Shown here one piece after another: positions 17,723 to 25,317 of a DNA stretch of 64,000 bases. Numbering within the stretch: position 1 is the first letter of the stretch; each line of letters begins with the position of its first letter. The translations under genes and the position numbers were made by a program. Under the pieces are notes generated by a model. That model did no database searches and was not told where the DNA came from. It worked only from the letters and a program-made list of their open reading frames with translations. The stretch covers positions 3,758,920 through 3,822,919 of the forward strand of contig NZ_LR593887.1 in the NCBI RefSeq assembly GCF_901538355.1. The letters run 5' to 3'. Source of the DNA: Tuwongella immobilis. Its GTDB lineage: Bacteria; Planctomycetota; Planctomycetia; Gemmatales; Gemmataceae.

Positions 17723-18490
17723 ATGACCCGTTCGACACTGCGTTGGACTTGGTTCGCTGGCCTGGCATTGGCCTGCTTCACCCTGAGCGGCACCAGCTTT
17801 GCCGACGATGCGCCCAAGAAAAAAGAGCCGCACTCCGCGATCAAGCCCGTGCCCCGCGATGGGAATTGGATGAAACGGCACGAAAAGTTCGTTTCGATCG
17901 CCGAAAAGGGTGGCGTTGAGTTGCTGTTTCTGGGCGATTCGATCACTGATGCCTGGGGCGGCGAAGGCCACGGCAACGGCCCCGGCGCGAAGATTTTCAC
18001 CGAAGAATTCCTGCCGATGAAGGCTGCGAATTTCGGCATCGGCGGCGATCGCACCCAGCATGTGTTGTGGCGGCTGCAAAATGGCGAGTTGAAGAACATT
18101 CAGCCGAAAGTCGTCATGCTGATGATCGGCACGAACAACTCGAACGGCAAAGACAACACGGCAGAAGAAATCGCCGATGGGGTCAAGCTGATCGTCGAAG
18201 AACTGAAGAAGAATTCCTCGAAGACGAAGGTGCTGCTGTTGGGGATCTTCCCGCGTGGTGCGAAGCCGAATCCGCAGCGTGAAAAGCTGGCCGCCGTGAA
18301 TGCGATCATCAGCAAGCTCGACGATGGCGGCAAGACGGTGAAGTATCTGGATATCGGCTCGAAGTTTCTGGAAGCGGATGGCACGCTGACCAAGGAAGTG
18401 ATGCCGGACTTCTTGCATCTGTCGCCCAAAGGCTACCGAATTTGGGCCGATGCCGTGAAGTCGGAAATCACCGCCCTGCTCGGCAAGTAA
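17723..18490 (+). CDS. Secreted GDSL/SGNH hydrolase (PAF-acetylhydrolase-like)
   Basis: A 255-residue exported protein: signal peptide MTRSTLRWTWFAGLALACFT with a cleavage site near SFADD. It is followed by a complete SGNH set: block I LFLGDSITDAW (Ser nucleophile), block II NFGIGGDRTQHVLW (Gly), block III MLMIGTNNSNG (Asn), and block V DFLHLSPKGY (Asp-His). It resembles planctomycete GDSL-like proteins of the PAF acetylhydrolase IB gamma type, probably acetyl-xylan or other carbohydrate esterases. The frame is open for 300 codons further upstream, but that stretch runs antisense through the bacterioferritin gene and is rejected. A stem-loop follows the stop. Confidence 0.9.
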   Translation: MTRSTLRWTWFAGLALACFTLSGTSFADDAPKKKEPHSAIKPVPRDGNWMKRHEKFVSIAEKGGVELLFLGDSITDAWGGEGHGNGPGAKIFTEEFLPMKAANFGIGGDRTQHVLWRLQNGELKNIQPKVVMLMIGTNNSNGKDNTAEEIADGVKLIVEELKKNSSKTKVLLLGIFPRGAKPNPQREKLAAVNAIISKLDDGGKTVKYLDIGSKFLEADGTLTKEVMPDFLHLSPKGYRIWADAVKSEITALLGK

Positions 18491-18510
18491 TCGCCAGTCG
18501 ATCCAAAACA

Positions 18511-18551
18511 CAAGCCAGGAATCGCCCGCGATTGGGCAGTTCCTGGCTTGC
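18511..18551. terminator. Terminator between SGNH hydrolase and V4R genes
   Basis: 11-base stem CAAGCCAGGAA/TTCCTGGCTTG with an 18-base loop in the 89-base convergent gap; followed on the plus strand by CTTGATTCTT. Confidence 0.65.
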
Positions 18552-18579
18552 TTGATTCTTGGGAGCGGAATCGGCCGAC

Positions 18580-19239
18580 TTAGGTGCGGGCGCGCTTGAG
18601 TTCGTCCAAAATTTGGTTGTAACTCGCCCCTTTTCCCTTCATTTCGCTGACTTTTTCGATGCGAGGCGACAGGCCGATCACAAAGCGATCCACCTCTGCG
18701 CCACATTGCTGACAATCGGTCTGCAGGCAATTGAGGTCTTCCCCGGAGAAGTGGGAAAACACTCCCCCGAGAATCCCGGCCAACAGCGATTCAACCGGCT
18801 CATTGGCGTCTGGCACCATCCCCGCATAGGGCGGATTCTCCACGGTGACAACAATCACGCCATGTTGAATCCACGCATAATCGATGGCGATTTTCCCCCA
18901 GCCGTGATGGCTGAATGCCTCCATCAGGCAGCTTTGGAAGAAAATCATCGGGGATTCCCGAAGCGGTTGGCCGTAAAACTCGGAGAGTTCCTTCTCCAAC
19001 CGTTTGGCGAACATCTTCCCCCAGTTGCGACCGCAACTGTGCAGCACCAGACTCGCCGCCGGGCCGCATTCTTGGACCATCGCCGTGCGCAACCCGGCGA
19101 GAAAATCGGTTGTCAGCGACACGATTCGCGTGCCGGACCGATTCCGCGATACTCCCCGACGTGGCTCGGTTTTGATGAACTGCTTTTCGGAAAAATAGTT
19201 CCCGCGTTGCAGGGCACCATCGACGGGTAAACCAGTCAT
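18580..19239 (-). CDS. V4R-domain protein with C-terminal cysteine motif
   Basis: A soluble 219-residue protein of the 4-vinyl-reductase (V4R) small-molecule-binding fold, related to BchJ and bacterial sensor domains. The second half shows the family ending: a helix (VESLLAGILGGVFSHFSG), then a strand with a cysteine cluster LNCLQTDCQQCGAEVDRFVI like the metal-binding cysteines of V4R. A short tail (VSEMKGKGASYNQILDELKR) follows. The start at 19239 has AAGGAA upstream; a GTG start nine codons earlier is less likely. It is the third gene of an operon, 23 bases after a phycobiliprotein-like gene and paired with a second V4R gene at the front. The ligand is unknown; V4R proteins bind porphyrin-like, hydrocarbon or bilin-type molecules. 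Confidence 0.72.
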   Translation of the reverse strand: MTGLPVDGALQRGNYFSEKQFIKTEPRRGVSRNRSGTRIVSLTTDFLAGLRTAMVQECGPAASLVLHSCGRNWGKMFAKRLEKELSEFYGQPLRESPMIFFQSCLMEAFSHHGWGKIAIDYAWIQHGVIVVTVENPPYAGMVPDANEPVESLLAGILGGVFSHFSGEDLNCLQTDCQQCGAEVDRFVIGLSPRIEKVSEMKGKGASYNQILDELKRART

Positions 19240-19262
19240 GATCTGTTCCTTTCTGGCAACGC

Positions 19263-19757
19263 TCACACTGGTTGCGGTTCGGGGATTCCGCCTAAAATTT
19301 CGATATTGATCGCCAAAAACGGCTCGATCAACGCATATTGATCCGGCGGCAAATTGGCTTTGATCGCATCCCGGACATACGTGTATGAATCGCGATTGAA
19401 TTGCGGAGTGAAATTCAGGCCGCTTAACATGCTGGCCATCCAGCCCAAAATTCGATCGGCCTGGAGATTGCGATCATCACAGATCATCGCCAAGACGGAA
19501 TATCGCAACACGAGGGCGAAATCCCGCAGGGTATGATGCACGCCGTTGTCGGGGCGATTTTGGAAGAATTCGGGGTATTTGCGGCGGACTTGTTCCAGCG
19601 CAGATCGCAATGCGGGTTCTTCAATCTGTTGGATTGCGGCGGCAACCTGCATTCGTTTGGGCAGCGAATCCGTGTAATCCAAGATCGCGCGGCGCTCCGC
19701 TTCGGTCAAGTAGCGTCCGGCACTTTCTTCGAGCATTTTGGAGATGGCGGGATTCAT
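19263..19757 (-). CDS. Phycobiliprotein-like globin-fold protein without the bilin cysteine
   Basis: A 164-residue all-helical protein. By eye it lines up over most of its length with allophycocyanin subunits: RYLTEAERRAILDYT at the helix A position, then TLRDFALVLRYSVLAMICDD, where allophycocyanin has CLRDMDYYLRL, and a final helical pair. The chromophore cysteine (Cys84-type) is replaced by T76, while the following Arg-Asp is kept. A non-photosynthetic planctomycete would not make phycobilisomes, so this is probably a repurposed, perhaps ligand-free or differently loaded member of the phycobilisome globin family. Good ribosome site (AAGGAAATCGCC before ATG). It lies between two V4R genes, 10 and 23 bases away, so the three are one operon. 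Confidence 0.62.
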   Translation of the reverse strand: MNPAISKMLEESAGRYLTEAERRAILDYTDSLPKRMQVAAAIQQIEEPALRSALEQVRRKYPEFFQNRPDNGVHHTLRDFALVLRYSVLAMICDDRNLQADRILGWMASMLSGLNFTPQFNRDSYTYVRDAIKANLPPDQYALIEPFLAINIEILGGIPEPQPV

Positions 19758-19767
19758 GGCGATTTCC

Positions 19768-20544
19768 TTAGACGGTGCTGAGCTTCTTCAAAATATCCTT
19801 CGAGGTCGCGCCTTCATTGCGCCAGAACGCGGCGGCATTGACCCGTTTCGCGGTCGAAATCAAAAACTTGCAATAATCTTCGCCCATGGAATAGCACTGG
19901 ATTTCGATTCCCGCCAATTCGCGTCGGGCTAACACGCTGAACACCGCGGCAAACATCCCCGCATAGAAATAGCAGACCACCTTGCCGACATCCCCGAGCG
20001 ATTGGGCCACCGCGGATTCGTACAGATCGATGAAGATCAATCCCTGCTTATGCTGGCGGAAATCGTATCGCCATGCGCCCCAGCCTTCGATCTGCAAGGG
20101 CCACCACCACGATTCCAGCATCATTCCCATCGACATCTTTTCGAACTGCACCAGGAATTCCGCTTGAACGCGTGGCACGAAGGATGCCATGTCTTCCAGG
20201 CCCCATTGATAGCCTGCTTTGTACATGATTTCGCCGGCAGCTTCGCCGACTTCTTCTTCCAGTCCCGCCAGTAAGCCGGTGATGAAGTCTTCCGACACGC
20301 GGACAACCCGCTGGCCGTAGACATTGCGAACAATACCCGCCTTCGGGTCATGTTCAAAAAACTTCTCATCGTAATAATAGTTGTGTCGTCGCCGAACATG
20401 CGTGGCAGCCGCCGGAATCCGATTCTGCAATGCGGTCTGGTTCGCCTCAGTCCGGAGAAACTTCAACACCGTCTGAAGCGTGCGCTGAACGGTTTCGGGT
20501 GGGGGGTTTTTCTTAGAATCAAGCAATGTCTGTTCAATCGTCAT
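19768..20544 (-). CDS. V4R-domain protein
   Basis: A soluble 258-residue protein. The N-terminal 80 residues are charged, with a tyrosine-rich RRRHNYYYDEKFFEHD stretch. The rest is a V4R fold: SEDFITGLLAGLEEEVGEAA, YKAGYQWGLEDMASF, then the typical closing VCYFYAGMFAAVFSVLARRE plus IEIQCYSMGEDYCKFLI with two cysteines. It shares the overall plan of the third gene of the operon, suggesting an old duplication or a heterodimer. It is followed after 10 bases by the phycobiliprotein-like gene. No signal peptide or membrane helix. In Synechocystis I recall V4R proteins within the slr0144-slr0152 photosystem II assembly operon, the nearest known precedent for such company. Confidence 0.72.
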   Translation of the reverse strand: MTIEQTLLDSKKNPPPETVQRTLQTVLKFLRTEANQTALQNRIPAAATHVRRRHNYYYDEKFFEHDPKAGIVRNVYGQRVVRVSEDFITGLLAGLEEEVGEAAGEIMYKAGYQWGLEDMASFVPRVQAEFLVQFEKMSMGMMLESWWWPLQIEGWGAWRYDFRQHKQGLIFIDLYESAVAQSLGDVGKVVCYFYAGMFAAVFSVLARRELAGIEIQCYSMGEDYCKFLISTAKRVNAAAFWRNEGATSKDILKKLSTV

Positions 20545-20905
20545 CGCAGCAAACCTACCGACACGAGTTCAGATTGGGCGAGGGTAAACGATTTAACCGA
20601 AACATCTCAGTACCGTTCACCGATTGTCAAGCAGTTGGCAGGGAGATGCAAGGATTTCCGGCGAATCACGGGAATCTGTTTGCTCAAGGAGTCCCATCAA
20701 TGTCCGGATATCGACTCCTGCCATAGCTGATAATTACGATTATAGCAAAACTTTATGGTGGGAGGCGAATCTTGCCGACAATTTTTTTTCGCAGGTTTGG
20801 CTTCCGAATCGCCGATGCAATTGGTATGACTCCCAATCCAACCGGAAGTCTCTCCTCGCGGTGATGTATCGTGAGTGTTTCATCACCTGGAATGGATTCC
20901 CGCCC
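20545..20905. other. 361-base divergent intergenic region
   Basis: Divergent gap between the V4R operon and the FHA gene, so it must hold both promoters. It is richer in A/T than its surroundings around 20735-20800. A TATAAT hexamer on the minus strand at 20738-20743 is a possible -10 box, but no matching -35 at the right distance is visible. No gene or RNA was recognised. Confidence 0.4.
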
Positions 20906-21340
20906 ATGAGTATGGCTTCGATTCTTGCCTTGCGTCCGCAGGCGGTGCCGCATGCCCTCCCCGCGGAATCGTTCCCGATTCTCCGCTTGCGATTGCTGCC
21001 CAGCGGTCTGATGCTCGTCTGTGCCCGCTCGCATATGGTGCTGGGCCGACACAGCAGTGCGGATATTCGGATTCCCATGCCGGATATCTCGCGGCGTCAT
21101 TGTCGGTTCGATCTCACGCCGGCGGGCTGGCGGGTGATTGACTTAAGCTCGCTCAACGGTGTGATTCTCAACGATCGCATCGTCAGCGACGCGCTGCTCC
21201 GCCCCAATGATCGACTCCGCATTGGCAACGCAGTCATGGATGTGGAACTGCCCGAATTCCAATGGCCGGAAATGCACTCGGAACATTTCGCAACCGATTC
21301 GGAAATCATCCGCAGCATCGCCGCATCACTGCCCGAATGA
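20906..21340 (+). CDS. FHA-domain protein
   Basis: A short cytoplasmic protein (144 residues from the ATG at 20906, MSMASILALRP) that is essentially one forkhead-associated domain. It has the phosphothreonine-binding signature: GRHSSAD, then DISRRHCRFD (the Ser-x-x-His loop) and LSSLNGVILN (the SxNG loop). FHA domains bind phosphothreonine peptides, so it is a plausible reader for Ser/Thr kinases such as the one at 27628, though nothing links them directly. The frame is open to 20624, but no ribosome site supports an earlier start. The following gene begins 72 bases on. Confidence 0.85.
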   Translation: MSMASILALRPQAVPHALPAESFPILRLRLLPSGLMLVCARSHMVLGRHSSADIRIPMPDISRRHCRFDLTPAGWRVIDLSSLNGVILNDRIVSDALLRPNDRLRIGNAVMDVELPEFQWPEMHSEHFATDSEIIRSIAASLPE

Positions 21341-21411
21341 CCGGCCCACGCGCTCGCAGAATCGCCACGACTCGCCCTGCCGAATGGCACATCACCCTGT
21401 AGAATAGCGGC

Positions 21412-22287
21412 ATGGCGACCGCACAGCGATTAGAACGTGAAGAATACATCGAGCAAGCCTATTTTTTCCGCGCCTTCCGAGAACGGTTGGCGGAAAATCT
21501 ATCGGCGCAAGAAATTCTCACGCGCGTGCATGAAGAAATTCTCACCATCACGCGACTGCCGATGGCCATTCAATTCCTGGCCACCGAGATGAAACACGCG
21601 GGGTTACTCGGCCCGGCATTGGCACGACTAGGCCACTATTTCACGCCGTTTCAGGCGTTTCTCATTAGCCAAGCCGAAGACGAGCGGATGCGCTTCACGC
21701 TGCCAATCGCGTTGAATGTGTTGGAACGCGAAGCCAAATACAAAGCGGAACAGCCAACCCCCGCGGGATTGTTCGTTTACCATCTGGAAACCATCAGCCG
21801 AAATCGACTCGGGTACGATGAAGGAATTCAAGCCATCGGGGGCGATCCGCTCTTTGACGACGATTGGCGGGAATATCTCGACTTAGTCCGACGACAGATC
21901 GGGACCATCGATTTTGCCGACTTGGTCTATTTTCGCTCGGAATTCTTCGTGCAGGAACGGCGACGCATGGACCCCGCCTTCGAGCCACGCGAAGTCCCCC
22001 TTTTTGCCGAAAAAGAAGGGAAAATCGCCAAGGCATCCCGAGGGCGCGATCCGTTATTTCTCTTCAGCGCTTTGCAACGACAACTCGCCTATCCCGAAGT
22101 TCCTCGCCCGGCGACACGCGATGATACTGCGGTGAAATTGAGTCAATTCGAATTAAAAATTCGCGAACTGGAAAATCGCGTGAAATTGCTCGAAGGCGAA
22201 ATGCGAGAGAATGTGGATCTCTCCCAATTCGGGAAGCCGGATGTGTTGAAAGACCCGCCAAACTGGAAACAGTTTGATGATGAATAA
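21412..22287 (+). CDS. Conserved-looking protein of unknown function (291 aa)
   Basis: I do not recognise the family. The protein is soluble, charged and largely helical. Residues 1-110 form a helical bundle (REEYIEQAYFFRAFRERLAE, then FLATEMKHAGLLGPALARLG). Residues 140-200 contain the pattern PLFDDDWREYLDLVRRQIGT. A C-terminal heptad stretch (LSQFELKIRELENRVKLLEG) looks like a short coiled coil, as in proteins that oligomerise. No signal peptide. It follows the FHA gene by 72 bases in the same direction and may share its transcript. Confidence 0.65.
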   Translation: MATAQRLEREEYIEQAYFFRAFRERLAENLSAQEILTRVHEEILTITRLPMAIQFLATEMKHAGLLGPALARLGHYFTPFQAFLISQAEDERMRFTLPIALNVLEREAKYKAEQPTPAGLFVYHLETISRNRLGYDEGIQAIGGDPLFDDDWREYLDLVRRQIGTIDFADLVYFRSEFFVQERRRMDPAFEPREVPLFAEKEGKIAKASRGRDPLFLFSALQRQLAYPEVPRPATRDDTAVKLSQFELKIRELENRVKLLEGEMRENVDLSQFGKPDVLKDPPNWKQFDDE

Positions 22288-22415
22288 TACCGGGCAAGCG
22301 AAATCCATGGATCCAGGTTCGGGGCATCCTTCGCCCAGGCAAACTACCGGATCGCAAGTGAGTGCATCAAGTTGGTAAAGCTGATGGATCTCGCCGCCCG
22401 AGTTTCAAGGATCGC

Positions 22416-22640
22416 TCACGCAGACGGTCGAACAGCCGCGCGGAACGCCATCAATACTTCATGCAAATCTTCGTTAATTAAAACTTCGTCATCCAAGAAG
22501 TCTTTCAGCCAGATGAAATGCTGTCGTTCGGCCATTGCGACCAGCGGCAACAAATCTCCCAGTCGAATATGCACACTGGGTTCGGGTGCCAAGGTGTCAT
22601 TCTCATCGTCCGGAGCATAAACCCGTAGCTGCGGTGCCAT
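22416..22640 (-). CDS. Small acidic protein of unknown function (74 aa)
   Basis: The protein starts MAPQLRVYAPDDENDTLAPE and is acidic, soluble and unrecognised. It is accepted because GGGAGG stands seven bases before the ATG and the composition resembles neighbouring genes. It lies alone between a convergent unknown gene and the divergent gpsA. Confidence 0.5.
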   Translation of the reverse strand: MAPQLRVYAPDDENDTLAPEPSVHIRLGDLLPLVAMAERQHFIWLKDFLDDEVLINEDLHEVLMAFRAAVRPSA

Positions 22641-22872
22641 TGTCCAACCTCCCTGCCGTCAATCGAACGAAATCGTCCGATCGACCCGCGTGATCCCGAT
22701 TCATGCCAAGCATCAATCGGCAACTGGCTGCTTCGTTCGTCGATTATCATCGGCGAATCGACCGGGATTCGTTGAGGGATTTTTCCAGAGATCTGCCGCG
22801 GCTTCCCCGTGCCTGATAAACTATGCCAAGATGGCAAAGCCACGCGATTGGATCGAGACAAAGGGACCAGAT

Positions 22873-23874
22873 ATGGCATGCACAGTCGCAGTCTTGGGAG
22901 ATGGAGCATGGGGAACGGCGATGGCATTGCTCTTGGCCGCGCGTCCCTCGGTGCAGGTGCGATTGTGGAGCGCATTTGAAGAGAACCACCGCATCCTTCG
23001 CGAAACGCGGGAGAATCAACGCTTTCTGCCCGGCGTGATGCTTCCCGATCGCGTGGAACTCACCACGCAAGAAGCCGCCGCCACCGACGGGGCCGACCTG
23101 TGGATTACCGCAATTCCCACAATCCACCTGCGTTCCACGATTCGCCGCTTTGCTGCATTTGCGACGCCGCAGACGGCCGTGCTCAGCCTGACCAAGGGAA
23201 TCGAAGCGGAGACATTTCTGCGACCCAGCGAGATTCTCTCCGAAATTCTCGGCACCGATCGGCTCGCCGTTCTCAGCGGTCCCAGCCACGCCGAGGAAGT
23301 CGCCCGTGGCATGCCAACATCCGTCGCGGTCTCCGCCCAGGAAGCCGGGCTCGCGGAGTGGATCCAATCGCTGCTCTCCTCCGAGCGGTTCCGAATCTAC
23401 ACCAATTCCGATCGCATTGGTGTGGAATTGGCCGGTGCGCTGAAAAACGTCATCGGCATCGCCGCCGGAATCTCCGATGGTCTCGGCTATGGCGACAATG
23501 CGAAATCGGCACTATTGACGCGCGGTCTGACCGAAATGACCCGGTTCAGCACGCATTATGGTGCGCAATCGGAAACCTTTCACGGGCTTGCCGGGATGGG
23601 CGACCTGATTACGACCTGCTTCAGCCGCCACGGTCGCAACCGCTGGCTGGGCGAGCAGTTGGGACGGGGTCTGTCGCTGGATGCGATCCTGGCATCGACG
23701 CGCTTGGCCGTGGAAGGCGTCAACACCTGCCGCAGTGTTCACGATCGCTGCCGCAATGACGGACTGGAAATGCCGATCACTTCCGAAGTGTATCGCGTGC
23801 TGTTCGAGGGGAAAACCCCGCGCCAGGCCGTCACCGATCTGATGCACCGATTGCCGCGCGCCGAACAGATCTAA
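22873..23874 (+). CDS. gpsA: Glycerol-3-phosphate dehydrogenase [NAD(P)+]
   Basis: A 333-residue cytoplasmic enzyme reducing dihydroxyacetone phosphate to sn-glycerol 3-phosphate for phospholipid synthesis. Evidence: Rossmann start VAVLGDGAWGTAMALLLAA, then LSLTKGIEAETF with a conserved lysine, LSGPSHAEEVARGMPTSVAV, and the C-terminal catalytic block NVIGIAAGISDGLGYGDNAK followed by GLAGMGDLITTCFSRHGRNR. Length fits the family (about 330). Start at 22873 (MACTVAVLG) because it places the Rossmann strand at the N-terminus; the open frame extends upstream to 22690 without a ribosome site. The DUF1802 gene follows within 26 bases. Confidence 0.95.
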   Translation: MACTVAVLGDGAWGTAMALLLAARPSVQVRLWSAFEENHRILRETRENQRFLPGVMLPDRVELTTQEAAATDGADLWITAIPTIHLRSTIRRFAAFATPQTAVLSLTKGIEAETFLRPSEILSEILGTDRLAVLSGPSHAEEVARGMPTSVAVSAQEAGLAEWIQSLLSSERFRIYTNSDRIGVELAGALKNVIGIAAGISDGLGYGDNAKSALLTRGLTEMTRFSTHYGAQSETFHGLAGMGDLITTCFSRHGRNRWLGEQLGRGLSLDAILASTRLAVEGVNTCRSVHDRCRNDGLEMPITSEVYRVLFEGKTPRQAVTDLMHRLPRAEQI

Positions 23875-23900
23875 CTCGATTTCCCCTGCGGAGGACCGTG

Positions 23901-24473
23901 ATGCTGAACATGGCTTGCAAGGAATGGGCCATTATTTGCGATGCCCTTGGAAGTGGCGAGCAAATCCTCATCCTCCGCAAAGGGGGAATCGCCGAAGCGG
24001 ATGATGGCCCGTTTCGTGCCGAACACGAGCGATTCTGGCTCTATCCAACCTTCGTGCATCAACAAGAGACCGGCGTTGTCCCGGAAGCACTCCCGCGACT
24101 GCACGAATTGATCGCCGCACGGCCCCCTGCACACGAAATTCATCTGCAACAGTTCGCCGAGGTGAAATTCGTCCAAGAATTGCGGAATTTCGACACCGTC
24201 ACCCGCTTGTCTCGCTGGCATCGCTGGAGCGAATCGGCCCTACAAACTCGATTTCAATATCGCATGCCGGGACTGGTGTTGTTGGCACTGCGCATCTACC
24301 GCATTCCGCAACCGCATATCATTCCAGTTCGGCCAGAATACGATGGCTGCAAATCGTGGGTGCCCCTTGCGGAATCGCTTTCCACGGAACACGCCACTCC
24401 GGTATTGGCCGATGATGCGTTCGAACAACAACTGGCCACGATCATTCTCGCGGCCCAATCGACGAATCGCTGA
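23901..24473 (+). CDS. DUF1802 family protein
   Basis: A cytoplasmic 190-residue protein matching DUF1802: N-terminal MACKEWAIICDALGSGEQIL, then LRKGGIAE and FWLYPTFVHQQ. Biochemical role unknown in all members I know of. Start at 23901: GGAGG is six bases upstream and the adjacent GTG at 23898 is too close. It follows gpsA by 26 bases, so is probably co-transcribed. Confidence 0.75.
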   Translation: MLNMACKEWAIICDALGSGEQILILRKGGIAEADDGPFRAEHERFWLYPTFVHQQETGVVPEALPRLHELIAARPPAHEIHLQQFAEVKFVQELRNFDTVTRLSRWHRWSESALQTRFQYRMPGLVLLALRIYRIPQPHIIPVRPEYDGCKSWVPLAESLSTEHATPVLADDAFEQQLATIILAAQSTNR

Positions 24474-24664
24474 TCGCATGCCAGTCGGAACCATCAGGGG
24501 TCGATCGCTTCGGCCCCATTCCGCCAGCCGACATTGTCATTGGCACAATTCCCGTCTCTACGACCTTTTCCCCACGGATTGTAATGATTGTCTCATGTCC
24601 GGGTTTGCAAAGGACACGGGGACGCACGGAGCCCCCCTCCCGATACCGAATCGGAGAATCGAGG

Positions 24665-25285
24665 ATGCACATTCGCCATTTCTGTTGGGTCGTCATCGCA
24701 ATTCTCGTCGTGATGATTCCGAGCGAACGACGTTTGTTTGGCGCACCGCCCTTCCCGGCGGCTCCGATTCCGAAACTGTCGTTTGATGCCACCGCCAACG
24801 CTCCCATTCAATCCACCGATTGGAACTCGAATCGCGTTACGGTGTTGGTATTTCTGAGCCTCGATTGTCCGGTTGCCAATCGCTATGCGCCGGAATATCG
24901 ACGGCTAAGCGAACGATATCACCAACGCGGCGTTCGGTTCATTGGGGTGCATTGCGAACCGGATACCACCCGCGAACAAGCCGCGAAGCATGCCGATGAA
25001 TATCGGATTCCGTTCCCCGTGATTCTGGATCCGCACGGTGCGCTCATTCGGGCCACTGGTGCGGAAGTGGTTTCCGAAGTGGTTGTGCTTCGGGGGGATC
25101 GAACGATCGCCTATCGGGGTCGGCTCGATGACCGATATACGCTCGATGGCAAATCGCGCGAAAATCCACGGATGCGCGACTTAGTGCAGACTTTGGATGC
25201 TTTACTGGCCGACAAATCGCCGCCGGTCGCGCATCAACCCGCTTTTGGCTGCCCACTCCCACAGCCTCGTTCCCAATCGAAGTAA
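24665..25285 (+). CDS. Secreted redoxin (AhpC/TSA-type thioredoxin fold)
   Basis: A 206-residue exported protein (signal segment MHIRHFCWVVIAILVVMIPS). The core is a peroxiredoxin/thioredoxin fold: VTVLVFLSLDCPVANRYAPE carries a single active-site-position cysteine, followed by GVRFIGVHCEPDTT and a cis-proline region (AEVVSEVVVLRGD). The second Cys of a CxxC is absent, as in many planctomycete redoxin-domain proteins next to cytochromes. It is encoded 32 bases upstream of the cytochrome c/copper-monooxygenase gene. That pairing is common in the phylum, as I recall, and implies periplasmic redox work together. Confidence 0.82.
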   Translation: MHIRHFCWVVIAILVVMIPSERRLFGAPPFPAAPIPKLSFDATANAPIQSTDWNSNRVTVLVFLSLDCPVANRYAPEYRRLSERYHQRGVRFIGVHCEPDTTREQAAKHADEYRIPFPVILDPHGALIRATGAEVVSEVVVLRGDRTIAYRGRLDDRYTLDGKSRENPRMRDLVQTLDALLADKSPPVAHQPAFGCPLPQPRSQSK

Positions 25286-25317
25286 GTCCCAATCTCAATC
25301 CGCTTCTGGAGTTCGCC

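Noticed and set aside
18580-20544. Bacteriochlorophyll synthesis (BchJ) reading of the V4R genes
   Set aside because: V4R is shared by many unrelated ligand-binding proteins, and no other pigment-synthesis gene is in the window.
20738-20743. TATAAT on the minus strand as V4R operon promoter
   Set aside because: No -35 hexamer at 16-18 bases could be found; mentioned only within the intergenic entry.
23881-23900. GTG at 23898 as start of the DUF1802 gene
   Set aside because: The adjacent ATG at 23901 has better spacing (six bases) to GGAGG.
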